Source of the DNA: Gemmataceae bacterium
GTDB lineage: Bacteria; Planctomycetota; Planctomycetia; Gemmatales; Gemmataceae
DNA: 64,000 bases
Assembly (NCBI GenBank): GCA_022842245.1
Contig: JALHPZ010000032.1
Span: 1 to 64,000, forward strand
Direction: 5' to 3'
Both the position numbers and the translations under genes were made by a program. This document shows, piece after piece, positions 8,243 through 17,200 of this stretch; the stretch's first letter is position 1, and each line of letters begins with the position of its first letter. The notes under the pieces are model-generated. The model did no database searches and was not told the origin of the DNA. It was given only the letters and a program-made list of their open reading frames with translations.

Positions 8243-9559
8243 GTGCATCAGAATCGTCGCGAGTTCGTCCGCAATCTCGGTCTTTCCGCGGCCGCTGTTC
8301 CGTTCGTGCTGAACCTGCCGAGCCTCGGGTTCGCCAACCAGACGAAGCGCAAGCAGCGACTCGTGATCATGTTCACGCCCAACGGCGTCTGCCCGTGGAA
8401 CTTCTGGCCGAAGGAAACCGGGGCCGAGTTCACGCTGCCGAAGTCCGTGGCGTCGCTCGAGCCGTTCAAGAAGCAGACGCTCTTCCTGCACGGCGTCGCC
8501 GACAAGATTCGCGGCGACGGCGACGGCCACATGCGCGGCATTGGCTGCCTGCTCACCGGCATCGAACTGTTCCCCGGCAACATCCAGGGCGGTTCCGATA
8601 CGCCGGCCGGATGGGCGAAGGGCCTGTCGATCGATCAAGAAATCAAGAACTTCCTCCAGAAGGACCCGGCCACGAAGACCCGTTTCGGCAGCCTCGAGTT
8701 CGGCGTCATGGTGCCGGACCGGGCCGACACCTGGACTCGCATGATCTACACCGGCCCGAACAAGCCGGTCGCGCCGATCGACGACCCGTATCAGATGTTC
8801 AAGAAGCTCTACGGCCGCACGACGGACAACAAGGTGCTGGCGAGCGTGCTGGACGACCTGAACGCGGACCTGAAGAAGGTAGCCGGCGCCGTCAGCGCCG
8901 AGGACCGCAAGCTGCTGGACGAGCACGCGACCTTCGTGCGCGAGCTGGAGCAGGAACTGAAGAGCGCGAAGGCGCACGGCGAGATCGGCCACAAGGTGCC
9001 GGAGATCGAGCAAGGCGTGCGCGAGGATAACGACAACATCCCGAAGATCAGCAAGATGCAGATCGAGATGATGGTGAATTCGTTCGCGAACGACTTCAAT
9101 CGCGTGGCGTCGATCCAGTTCACGAACAGCGTGGGCATGGCGCGAATGAAGTGGCTCGGCATCACCGAAGGCCACCACGAACTGTCGCACGAGCCGAACG
9201 CGAACGAGAAGGCGCAGGCGAAGATCACGCAGATCGACACATGGTTCTGCGAGCAGCTCGCCTACCTCGCGAAGCGCCTGTCCGAAACGCCGGAACCGGG
9301 CGGTGGCGGGAGCCTGTTGGACAACACCACGATCGTCTGGACGAACGAGCTGGGCCAGGGGAACTCGCACACGCACAACGACACGCCGTTCCTGCTGGTC
9401 GGCGGCGGCTTGAACTTCAAGATGGGCCGTTCGCTGAAGTACAAGCAGGTCCCGCACAACCGCCTGCTGATGTCGATGGCCCACGCCTTCGGCCACCGCG
9501 TGCCGAGCTTCGGGAACAAGAATTATTGCGGCGATGGACCTTTGAACGATCTGACGTGA
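8243..9559 (+). CDS. DUF1552 family exported protein
   Basis: A 438-residue protein starting at a GTG preceded by GGAG (8231-8234) with 8-base spacing. The N-terminus (RREFVRNLGLSAAAVPFVLNL) is a Tat-like leader with a twin-arginine pair. The body matches DUF1552, a planctomycete-enriched family of unknown function that resembles DUF1501 and alkaline-phosphatase-fold proteins. It contains a His-rich GHHELSHEP motif and NTTIVWTNELGQGNSHTHND-type metal-ligand-like residues near the C-terminus. It is almost certainly cotranscribed with the preceding DUF1592-type gene. The pair probably forms one exported functional unit, but no substrate is known. Confidence 0.88.
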   Translation: MHQNRREFVRNLGLSAAAVPFVLNLPSLGFANQTKRKQRLVIMFTPNGVCPWNFWPKETGAEFTLPKSVASLEPFKKQTLFLHGVADKIRGDGDGHMRGIGCLLTGIELFPGNIQGGSDTPAGWAKGLSIDQEIKNFLQKDPATKTRFGSLEFGVMVPDRADTWTRMIYTGPNKPVAPIDDPYQMFKKLYGRTTDNKVLASVLDDLNADLKKVAGAVSAEDRKLLDEHATFVRELEQELKSAKAHGEIGHKVPEIEQGVREDNDNIPKISKMQIEMMVNSFANDFNRVASIQFTNSVGMARMKWLGITEGHHELSHEPNANEKAQAKITQIDTWFCEQLAYLAKRLSETPEPGGGGSLLDNTTIVWTNELGQGNSHTHNDTPFLLVGGGLNFKMGRSLKYKQVPHNRLLMSMAHAFGHRVPSFGNKNYCGDGPLNDLT

Positions 9560-9578
9560 TGTTGGGATCGGTCGGGAT

Positions 9579-9688
9579 TTGGTTTTCGACCCTGAAAGGG
9601 TTGTTCCAACAGCCCAGGGCGAGGAGGTTTGCGACGACGCCCTGGGTAGGCGGCACCCATAACAGTTGGTTTTCGACCCTGAAAGGGT
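9579..9688. repeat. Composite palindromic repeat, left of broken gene
   Basis: Two identical 23-nt units (9579-9601 and 9666-9688) contain the small hairpin ACCCTGAAAGGGT. They flank a stem whose arms are CCCAGGGCG (9613-9621) and CGCCCTGGG (9638-9646). A related inverted copy lies at 10162-10225, and the middle stem recurs at 55607-55641. The 158 bp between the DUF1552 gene and the broken gene hold nothing else I can support. Confidence 0.75.
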
Positions 9689-9717
9689 CGTTCGGCCCCG
9701 GAGGACGTGGAGCGGCG

Positions 9718-10155
9718 ATGCCGTTTGACATCGAAGGGTGGATCGAGGTCGCCCGCAACCCGGACACGACAGACACACACGCTTGGTTCGGTATCGTCCG
9801 GCTGAGTTCGCTGGTTGACGTGGCTGACGACGACACCGAGCGACTGTTCGGGCTCTCGAAGCTGTGCGTGACAGGCAAGAAATCGGTAGATTCCGTAGCT
9901 GCCGGTCGCGGGGTGCCGCAGAACCCCTAGGAGCAGGTCCGCCGTGAGCTGGCGAACATCGCGGCCCACGAGGTGAAGTACGGCCCGGGCGAAGTGGGCG
10001 GATACACCTTCGCGCTGTGGAGCGAGATCCGGGCGGTGGAGCTGACCGACTCTCCGGAAGGGAGCCAATGGAAGCTGGCCTTCGCTCTCGCCCGAGTACT
10101 GGAAGCAACCTTCGGCCCGGATCGGGTCCGCTTCGTGGTCTGGTTCAGCTGGTAG
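9718..10155 (+). pseudogene. Hypothetical gene interrupted by in-frame TAG
   Basis: One continuous reading frame runs from ATG 9718 to TAG 10153-10155 but is cut by TAG at 9928-9930. The upstream part (70 residues, MPFDIEGWIEVARN...) and the downstream part (EQVRRELANIAAHE...) both read as ordinary acidic, soluble protein with no frameshift between them. A full product would be about 145 residues. I recognise no family. Causes could be a point mutation in a decaying gene, a sequencing error, or, much less likely, stop readthrough. The gene lies between inverted copies of a dispersed repeat. Confidence 0.6.
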
Positions 10156-10161
10156 GCCGAA

Positions 10162-10225
10162 CCAGGGTTTCGTCGCAGAGCCTTCTCAACCCTGGGCTGT
10201 AAGAACGACCCTTTAAGGTCGAACA
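10162..10225. repeat. Composite palindromic repeat, inverted copy
   Basis: Read on the minus strand, this stretch resembles 9579-9688. A hairpin-bearing unit at 10203-10225 matches the 23-nt unit with a few changes (stem ACCTTAAAGGGT). A stem with arms CCAGGGTT (10162-10169) and AACCCTGG (10188-10195) corresponds to the CCCAGGGCG stem. The changes keep most of the pairing. Confidence 0.65.
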
Positions 10226-10322
10226 TCGAGTTGTGCGACGAAGCGGTTGATCGGAGAAAGGCGATTCGCTGTCGAAGTCGGTGTCTTCACTCCGCATTCC
10301 GCACTCACCCGGATCCTCCCCC

Positions 10323-11702
10323 ATGCTCCTCCTCGGCCAGCAGACCCAGCGAACCTGCCAGACGCTCGACCGACGGGCGTTCGTGCAGGTCGGCGCGTCG
10401 TCGGTGCTCGGCCTCTCGCTCGCGGACCTCCTGCGCGCCCGCGAATCGGGGCTGAACCCCGGCTCCGCGAAGGCCGTCATCCTCGTCTGGCTCTGGGGCG
10501 GGCCGAGCCAGCTCGATACCTTCGACCCGAAGCCGAACGCACCGCTCGAATTCCGCGGGCCGTTCGCCACCATCCCCACGCGCATCCCCGGCGTGCGGTT
10601 CACCGAACTCTTCCCCAAGCTCGCCGGCATCACGGACAAGCTCGCCGTCCTCCGCACGCTCACCACGCAGTCGAACGACCACGGCATCGCCGGCACCATC
10701 GGCCTCACGGGCAGCGCCGCCGGCGGCACCGGCCTCGACGGCAAACCGCTCCCCGGCTCGCCCCGCCCCGCCACCGGCTCCATCGTCGCCAAGTCGCTCG
10801 CGAACAAGTCTCGCGGCATCGCCTCGCCCTTCCTCGTGATCGGCGGCAAGCTGCACCAGGGGAAGAAGCCGATCATCGGCGAGGGCGGCGGCCCGCTCGG
10901 CCCGGCCTACGATCCGTTCCGCCTCGAGTACGACCCCGCGAAGGGGACGAAGGTGCCGGCCCTGCAACTGCCGCCGGAGCTGACGCCCGAGCGCCTCGCG
11001 GACCGGCAGAAGCTGATGGAATCGCTCGCGATCACGGAGCGGAAGCTGGAGTCGTCGCTCGCCGTCGCCACGCTCGACGACTACCGCTCGCGCGCGATCA
11101 GCATGCTGACGAGCACGAAGATGCAGGCGATGTTCGACCTCTCGAAGGAATCGCCGAAGAGCGCGAACGCCTACGGCCGGACGCGCTTCGGACAGTCTTG
11201 CCTGCTCGCGCGGCGTCTCGTGGAGGCGGGCGTGCCGTTCGTGCAGGTGAACTGGAGCGACCACGTCGAGGCCGAGGAGGACTCGGGCGACGGCGGCTGG
11301 GACCACCACTACCGGAACTTCCAGATCATGCAGGACCGCCACGCGATGTGGCTGGACCAGACGCTCTCGGTGCTCATCAACGACCTCGCCGAGCGGGGCC
11401 TGCTGGCGAGCACGCTGGTGCTGGCGGTGGGCGAGTTCGGCCGCGATCCGAAGGTGAACGACAAGGCCGGCCGCGAGCACTGGCCGGGTTGCTACAGCGC
11501 GCTCGCCGCCGGCGGGGGCGTGCAGGGCGGCCGGGTCCTCGGAACGAGCGACGCGAAGGCGGGCAAACCGGCCGACACGCCGCTGACGCCCGGCGACCTG
11601 TGCGCGACGATCCAACATGCCGTCGGCCTGACGAGCGAGCAGGTGGCCGGCATGGGCCTGGCGACGCCCGGCCGCGTGATCGAGGAGCTGTTCGCGAAGT
11701 AG
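10323..11702 (+). CDS. DUF1501 family exported protein
   Basis: A 459-residue protein of the DUF1501 family, which is greatly expanded in Planctomycetes and has an alkaline-phosphatase/sulfatase-like fold but no proven reaction. The N-terminus carries a Tat-like leader (DRRAFVQVGASSVLGLSLADLL). The family motif GGPSQLDTFDPKPNAP lies near residues 57-72, and the C-terminal region has VGEFGRDPKVND and REHWPGC, with the conserved His. ATG 10323 is preferred; an upstream GTG at 10281 would add 14 unlikely residues. Its usual partner, a DUF1549/DUF1553 protein, follows on the same strand but 329 bp away, separated by a composite repeat. Confidence 0.88.
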   Translation: MLLLGQQTQRTCQTLDRRAFVQVGASSVLGLSLADLLRARESGLNPGSAKAVILVWLWGGPSQLDTFDPKPNAPLEFRGPFATIPTRIPGVRFTELFPKLAGITDKLAVLRTLTTQSNDHGIAGTIGLTGSAAGGTGLDGKPLPGSPRPATGSIVAKSLANKSRGIASPFLVIGGKLHQGKKPIIGEGGGPLGPAYDPFRLEYDPAKGTKVPALQLPPELTPERLADRQKLMESLAITERKLESSLAVATLDDYRSRAISMLTSTKMQAMFDLSKESPKSANAYGRTRFGQSCLLARRLVEAGVPFVQVNWSDHVEAEEDSGDGGWDHHYRNFQIMQDRHAMWLDQTLSVLINDLAERGLLASTLVLAVGEFGRDPKVNDKAGREHWPGCYSALAAGGGVQGGRVLGTSDAKAGKPADTPLTPGDLCATIQHAVGLTSEQVAGMGLATPGRVIEELFAK

Positions 11703-11761
11703 TTGAAAAGAATGACTCAGTTCGTTGGCAATCGTCCAACGAAAATGGCGTAGCCGGATTG

Positions 11762-11968
11762 GATGCCCCGGAGGGGCATCGGGCTGTAGCCACGGGTGGA
11801 GCGAAGCGGAACCCGTGGTAGAATCGAATATTCGACTCGCCCCGAAGGGGCGAAGGAACGAAGGATGTGAACGTCCCTCGACCCCTGCCGGGTTCGCGTT
11901 GTTCGCGATAACCACCACGGGTTGCGCTGCGCTCCACCCGTGGCTACACTCCGCGGCCCCTCGGGGCC
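11762..11968. repeat. About 207-bp composite inverted-repeat element
   Basis: The element has, in order: a hairpin GATGCCCC/GGGGCATC (11762-11780); a 33-nt unit starting GTAGCCACGGGTGGAGCG (11786-11818); a TCGAATATTCGA palindrome; a hairpin TCGCCCC-GAA-GGGGCGA (11837-11853); a CCCCTGCCGGG segment; an inverted copy of the 33-nt unit (11915-11947, 31 of 33 identical by eye); and a GGCCCC/GGGGCC hairpin ending at 11968. The same order recurs at 55867-56070. The 329-bp gap between the flanking genes holds this element and no coding signal. Confidence 0.8.
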
Positions 11969-12031
11969 AAAACCCACGGCATTGAATGGCATCACGAGTT
12001 GGCCGATAGACCTCGAAATGCCCTGCGAAAC

Positions 12032-14257
12032 ATGCTTCGATCACAACTGCTATTCTCCGTCCTTCTGTTCTTCTCCCCGGCCGCCGCCCGGGCCGCGGAG
12101 CCGTCCGTTTCTTTCGAGCGGGACGTCTCCGCCGTGCTGTCGCGCGCCGGGTGCAACATGGGGGCCTGCCACGGGAACCTCAACGGCAAAGGCGGACTCA
12201 AGCTCTCGCTGCGCGGCGAAGACCCGGCCTTCGACCACGCCGCCCTCACGCGCGGCGCGCTCGGCCGGCGGATCGATGTCTCTTCCCCGGACGAAAGCCT
12301 GCTGTTGCAGAAAGCCGTCGGCCGCGTGCCCCACGAGGGCGGCGTCCGATTCAGCACTTCAAGCACCGAATACGCCACGCTCCGGAACTGGATTGCCGCC
12401 GGCGGCCGGTCCGACGCCGGAGCGAACCCGAAACTCGTGGCGCTGGAGGTCACGCCGAAGTCGGCAATCCTCACGGCACCGAAGGATTCGTTCCATCTGA
12501 AGGCCGTCGCCCGCTTCGCCGACGGCAGCACGCGCGACGTGACGCCGTTCGTCGCCGTGGAGACGACGACCGTCGGCATCGCCACCATTCACTCCGACGG
12601 CACGGTCGAAAAGGAGCAGGAGGGCGAGACGACGGTGCTCGTACGCTACCTCGGCCGGCAGGTGCCGGTGCGGGTCGCCTTCCTGCCCGACGTTCCGCTG
12701 CCGGATGTGAGCGTGCTAAACTCCGCGAACAAAATCGATTCATTGGTGGCGAAGCAGCTGAAGGAACTGCGCATCCCGCCCTCGACGCTCGCGGACGACG
12801 CCACGTTCCTCCGCCGCGCATCCCTCGACGCCACCGGCACGCTGCCGACAGCGAAAGAGGCACGGGCCTTCCTCGCCGACCGCTCGCCGGACAAACGCGA
12901 GAAGATGATTAACGCACTACTCGCGAAGCCGGAGTTCGCCGAGTATTGGGCGCTCAAGTGGAGCGATCTACTGCGCAACGAGGAGAAATCGCTCGACCGG
13001 AAGGGCGTGCAGGTCTACCACCGATGGATCAAAGCCTGGTTCGCCGAGGACCGGCCGCTCAACGAGTTCGCCCGCGAGATTCTTTCGGCGCGTGGCAGCA
13101 CCTACGCGAACCCGCCGGCGAACTTCTACCGGGCCGTGCGCGATCCGCAGGCGCGGGCGGAGGCGGTGGCGCAGGTCTTCCTTGGCGTGCGGGTCAACTG
13201 CGCGAAGTGCCACAACCACCCGTTCGACGTCTGGACGCAGGACGACTATCACCGCTTCGCCGCGTTCTTCCCGCAGGTGCAGTACCGCGTGCTGTCGAAC
13301 GAGCGCAAGGACGACCTCGACAAACACGAGTTCGTCGGCGAGCAGGTCGTCTTCGCGGCCCGCAAGGGGGAGTCGACGCTGCCGCGCACGGGCGAGACGG
13401 CCGTGCCGAAGACGCTCGGCGATGACCGTTCACCGGCGCAGGACGCCGATCGACTCGGCATGCTCGCGGACTGGATCGCGGACCCGGCCAACCCGTTCTT
13501 CGCGAAGGCGCAGGCAAACCGCGTCTGGTACCACCTGTTCGGCCGCGGCATCGTGGACCCAAACGACGACTTCAAGGCCGCCAACCCGCCGTCGAATCCG
13601 GAGTTGCTGGACCACCTCGCCGTGGAGTTCAAGGCCGGGGGCTTCCGGCTCAAACCGCTAGTGAAGTCGATTCTCCTGTCGCGGACGTACCAGCTTTCGA
13701 GTTCGACGAACGAACAGAACGCCCACGATGCCACGCACTTCTCGCATGCGCTCGTGCAGCCGCTGGAGGCGGAGCAACTGCTGGACGCGATGAGCCGCGT
13801 GCTGGAGGTGGAGCCGCGGTTCAACGGCTACCCGGCCGGCCTGCGTGCCGGGGCCGTGCCGGCGATGTCGCAAGCGGGCACCGGCAATCGGCGCGGCGGC
13901 GCGGCGATGGGCGAGCGGTTCCTGCGCGTCTTCGGCAAGCCCGAGCGGCTGCTGACGTGCGATTGCGAACGCAGCGAGGAAGCGGGCCTCTTGCAGGCAT
14001 TCCAGATGATCAATGGCGAGCAGGTGAACGCGATGTTGCGGAGGTCTGACAACCGCCTTGGCCGGATGCTCGACGCCGGCGTAGCGGACGCGGAACTGCT
14101 GGACGAGCTTTATCTCTCGGCGCTCGGTCGTTTCCCGAACCCGACTGAGAATTCGAAACTGGGCAACTACATCAAGGCCGCCCCCGACCGCCGCAAAGCG
14201 TGGGAGGACGTGGCCTGGGGCGTGCTGAACTCGAAGGAATTCCTGCTGCGGCGGTGA
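12032..14257 (+). CDS. DUF1549/DUF1553 protein with Ig-like domain and cytochrome-like start
   Basis: A 741-residue exported protein. After a signal peptide (about 1-22) comes a haem-like CNMGACH motif at residues 41-47. A bacterial Ig-like (Big_2) segment spans about 135-225 (ALEVTPKSAILTAPKDSF...). DUF1549 covers about 240-440 and includes VNCAKCHNHPFDVW, a second CxxCH. The C-terminal DUF1553 domain covers about 480-735. This is the standard partner of DUF1501 proteins in Planctomycetes, proposed to act at the cell envelope with unknown substrate. ATG 12032 was chosen because the signal peptide begins there; an in-frame TTG at 11999 is less likely. The next gene converges 4 bp away. Confidence 0.88.
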   Translation: MLRSQLLFSVLLFFSPAAARAAEPSVSFERDVSAVLSRAGCNMGACHGNLNGKGGLKLSLRGEDPAFDHAALTRGALGRRIDVSSPDESLLLQKAVGRVPHEGGVRFSTSSTEYATLRNWIAAGGRSDAGANPKLVALEVTPKSAILTAPKDSFHLKAVARFADGSTRDVTPFVAVETTTVGIATIHSDGTVEKEQEGETTVLVRYLGRQVPVRVAFLPDVPLPDVSVLNSANKIDSLVAKQLKELRIPPSTLADDATFLRRASLDATGTLPTAKEARAFLADRSPDKREKMINALLAKPEFAEYWALKWSDLLRNEEKSLDRKGVQVYHRWIKAWFAEDRPLNEFAREILSARGSTYANPPANFYRAVRDPQARAEAVAQVFLGVRVNCAKCHNHPFDVWTQDDYHRFAAFFPQVQYRVLSNERKDDLDKHEFVGEQVVFAARKGESTLPRTGETAVPKTLGDDRSPAQDADRLGMLADWIADPANPFFAKAQANRVWYHLFGRGIVDPNDDFKAANPPSNPELLDHLAVEFKAGGFRLKPLVKSILLSRTYQLSSSTNEQNAHDATHFSHALVQPLEAEQLLDAMSRVLEVEPRFNGYPAGLRAGAVPAMSQAGTGNRRGGAAMGERFLRVFGKPERLLTCDCERSEEAGLLQAFQMINGEQVNAMLRRSDNRLGRMLDAGVADAELLDELYLSALGRFPNPTENSKLGNYIKAAPDRRKAWEDVAWGVLNSKEFLLRR

Positions 14258-14261
14258 ACCC

Positions 14262-17200
14262 TCACTCCCCCGCGTCGGCTCCGCGGACCATGCGGAACTG
14301 CGGGCTGGCCACGATCACCCGCACGGCGGCCGATACCCGGCCGTCCGCCTTTTTCAATTCCGCCACCATTTCGTCCAGCACCGATGTATCCGAAAGCGTG
14401 ACGGATCGGCCAAGGGCGAAGCCAAGCAGGCGCTTGCAGAAGAGCCGCACGATCACATCCTGCTTCTTCGAGAGAAGGTAGTTCCGCAGGCCGTCGATGC
14501 CGTCGAACTCCGAACCGTCGCGGAGTTTCGCCTTCGAGTCCAGCGCTAAGCCGCCGAAGTCCTTGTCGCGACGGCGGCCGATCGGATCGTATTTCTCGAG
14601 CGCGAAGCCGAACGGGTCGATGCGCACGTGGCAGGTCGCACAACTCGCCTCCGAGACATGGCGCTCCGTCAGTTGCCGCGTCGTCAGCTTCTCCGTCCCC
14701 TCCTCCTCCGGCAGCTTCGGCACGTTCGGCGGCGGCTTCGGCAGCTTCTCTCCGAGCAGCGTCTCGACCACCCAGTTCCCGCGCAGGACGGGGCTGGTCC
14801 GGGAGGCGCCCGATTGCTTCGCCTGCACGCTGGCGAAGCCGAGGATGCCGCCGCGGCCATAGCGATTCACGCCCTCGACGCGCCGCCATTCGGGGCCGGC
14901 GACGCCGGGGATTCCATAGTGTTTCGCCAGCGTCTCGTTGAGGAACGTCGCGTCCGAATCGAGCAGGTCGGTCACCTTGCGGTCGGCTTGGAAAAGGTCC
15001 TGGAAGAAGCGGATGCCCTCCTCGTTCATCGCCGAGCGCAGGTCCGGAGTGAAGGCGGGGAAGAGCTTCTCGTTCTTTTCGTTGTGTTCGTCGAAACCGC
15101 GGACGTGGATCCATTGCGTGCCGAATTCGATGGCGAGGGACCGCGTGCGCCCGTCGGCGAGCATGCGGCGGGTCTGCGCTTCGAGCACCTTCGGATCGCT
15201 CAACTTCCCCTCGGCCGCGAGGCGGCGCAGCTCGTTGTCGGGCATCGACGACCAGAGGAAGTAGCTGAGGCGGGAGGCCAGTTCCCAGTCGCTGACAGGC
15301 TTGGGGTCCTTGCCGGGCGGCGCGGCCTCGATGCGGAACAGGAACGACGGCGAGACGAAGACCCGCATCAACGCACCGCGGAACGCCTCGTCGTGGGTCG
15401 CCCCGGTCGCGCGTACCGAGCGTACGAGTTTGCGGAGTTCCTCCGCTTCCCCGGGTTTCAAGGGCCGGCGGTACGCCTTCGCCGCGAACGCGACGAGTGC
15501 GTCCAGCTGTTTCGGTTCCGCCGCCACTTCGGACGCGAGTAGTTCATCGGCACGCTTCTGGAACACCGGCTTCTGGCCGAGGAAATACAGCTCCATCGCC
15601 TTCGGCTGGTCTTGCGTCACGAAGCCGATGAACTGCGGCAGGTGCTCGTTTTCCAGCCGATACTGCTTGCTGACGAACTGGTGCTCGGCCCAGAGGTGGT
15701 CGAGTTCCTTCGCCTGTGCATCATTCAAGAAGAGTCGGATCAGCGGTTCGTCCTCGCGGTGGAACATCTTCAGCGACACGACTTCGTCCGTCGGGATCAC
15801 CGGCGGGAAGGCGAGGAAGAGCGGGAAGAGCTTGCGGAACGACTCGAATCCCGACTTCATTTTCACGAGGCCGTCGCGCGCCACCAACAACGGCGCCTTG
15901 CCGTCCCAGCGGGCGTCTTCGCGCGCACGGGTCGCGGCGGAAACGAACGCGGCGCGCGGTTCCGGCGTCGCGGAAAACTCGGCCTCGGCCGCGAACGTGC
16001 GCCCGACGAAGAGCGCCGCCGGCAGGCGCAGTTGCATCGGAGTATTCGCATTGACGACGAGATGCCCGTCCGCGTCGAACCGGTCTTTCGAAACGCCGTA
16101 AGGGATCGCCTGCGGCTTGCGGAACGGTGTGGCGTCGAGGCCTTTCAGGAGGGAACTATCCACCGCGGCGAGGTTGTCGTAAAGCGTACGATCCGGAGAT
16201 TTCGCATCGGCCGGTCGCGGACCGGTCAGGAGTTTCTTCAACTCGACTGCGAGCTTCGGCAGTTCGTCCCGTTTCGTCACATCGACCGCCGCGGCCTTCC
16301 ATCGGCCGAGGATGGAGTCAGGCGGAATCGGCAGCGCGCCGGCCGCGACGGCGCGGGCCGGCCCTTTCCCGAAGCTCCAGACCGCCTTGTTCCCGTGCCC
16401 GTCCGCGTGCGGGTTCCCGGCATGGATCGAACCGGAAATGTCCTTCGCTAGATCCCAGACGCGACCGGGCTTCGCCGGCTCCGTGATCGTGAACGCAACA
16501 CCCGTGAGGTCGCAGACATGATCCGCGTTCTTCGCATCGACGGCGAGGATGAACTGATCGCCGACCTGTACGGCCCGCGTGAGTTCGTGCTTCGCGTCCT
16601 TGCCGAGCGCGATGCCGCCACCGGCGATCTCGGTCGCCTTCTGGCCGCGACGGGCTTCGAGCCACCACGCGACTCCATTGCCGCACGCCGGGTGCGCGTG
16701 TGACACTTTTGTCGTGATCTTCACTATACCGGCGATCGGGCTGGTCCACGCGATGCCGACGTACTCCTGCGGCATCGGGTGCACCACCACCGACTTCGCC
16801 TTCGCAAGACCCGGGATGCGCTCGTCCTGATCGGAGGAATTCGCCATCACGACGGGCAGACCGGCCGTGCGCGAATGCCAGCCGTTGATCCAAGCCTTGC
16901 CGTCGATCCGCTCCGCCTTCGTGTCGAACAGTTTGAACTCGGCATAGGGCACCGGCTTGCCGTCGACCGGCTTCGCGCCCGTCAGATCGAGGTCCACGAA
17001 GTCGATCCAGCGTTTCAGAAACTCCTCGTTCAACCCCTTCGGCTCATGCTTCGGATTCTTCGCGCGTTCGAAGACGGCCGCGAGGTACTGGTCCGTGTCG
17101 GCGAAGACGGTGGGGATGTCGAATTCAAACTTCGCGCCGTACTCGGCGTAGTCGGCGAGGCGCAACGTCGGCCCGTTCCCCTCTAACCGCGGATTTCGGA

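Noticed and set aside
7507..9030. Long plus-strand open frame overlapping the DUF1592 and DUF1552 genes
   Set aside because: Arg/Gly/Pro-rich translation typical of an alternative frame in high-GC DNA, no family match, and it covers two well-supported genes.
9928..9930. TAG as pyrrolysine or programmed readthrough
   Set aside because: No PYLIS-like context or pyrrolysine genes are visible, and the gene family is unknown; mutation or sequencing error is simpler.
11717..11995. Short frames translating to VATGGAQRNPW-like peptides in the repeat at 11.8 kb and again at 55.9 kb
   Set aside because: They are translations of the 33-nt repeat unit, appear in both orientations, and lack ribosome sites; they look like spurious calls across non-coding repeats.
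8219..12044. Two long minus-strand frames antisense to the DUF1552 and DUF1501 genes
   Set aside because: They run across the repeats and the broken gene, and their translations are Arg-rich with no domain.
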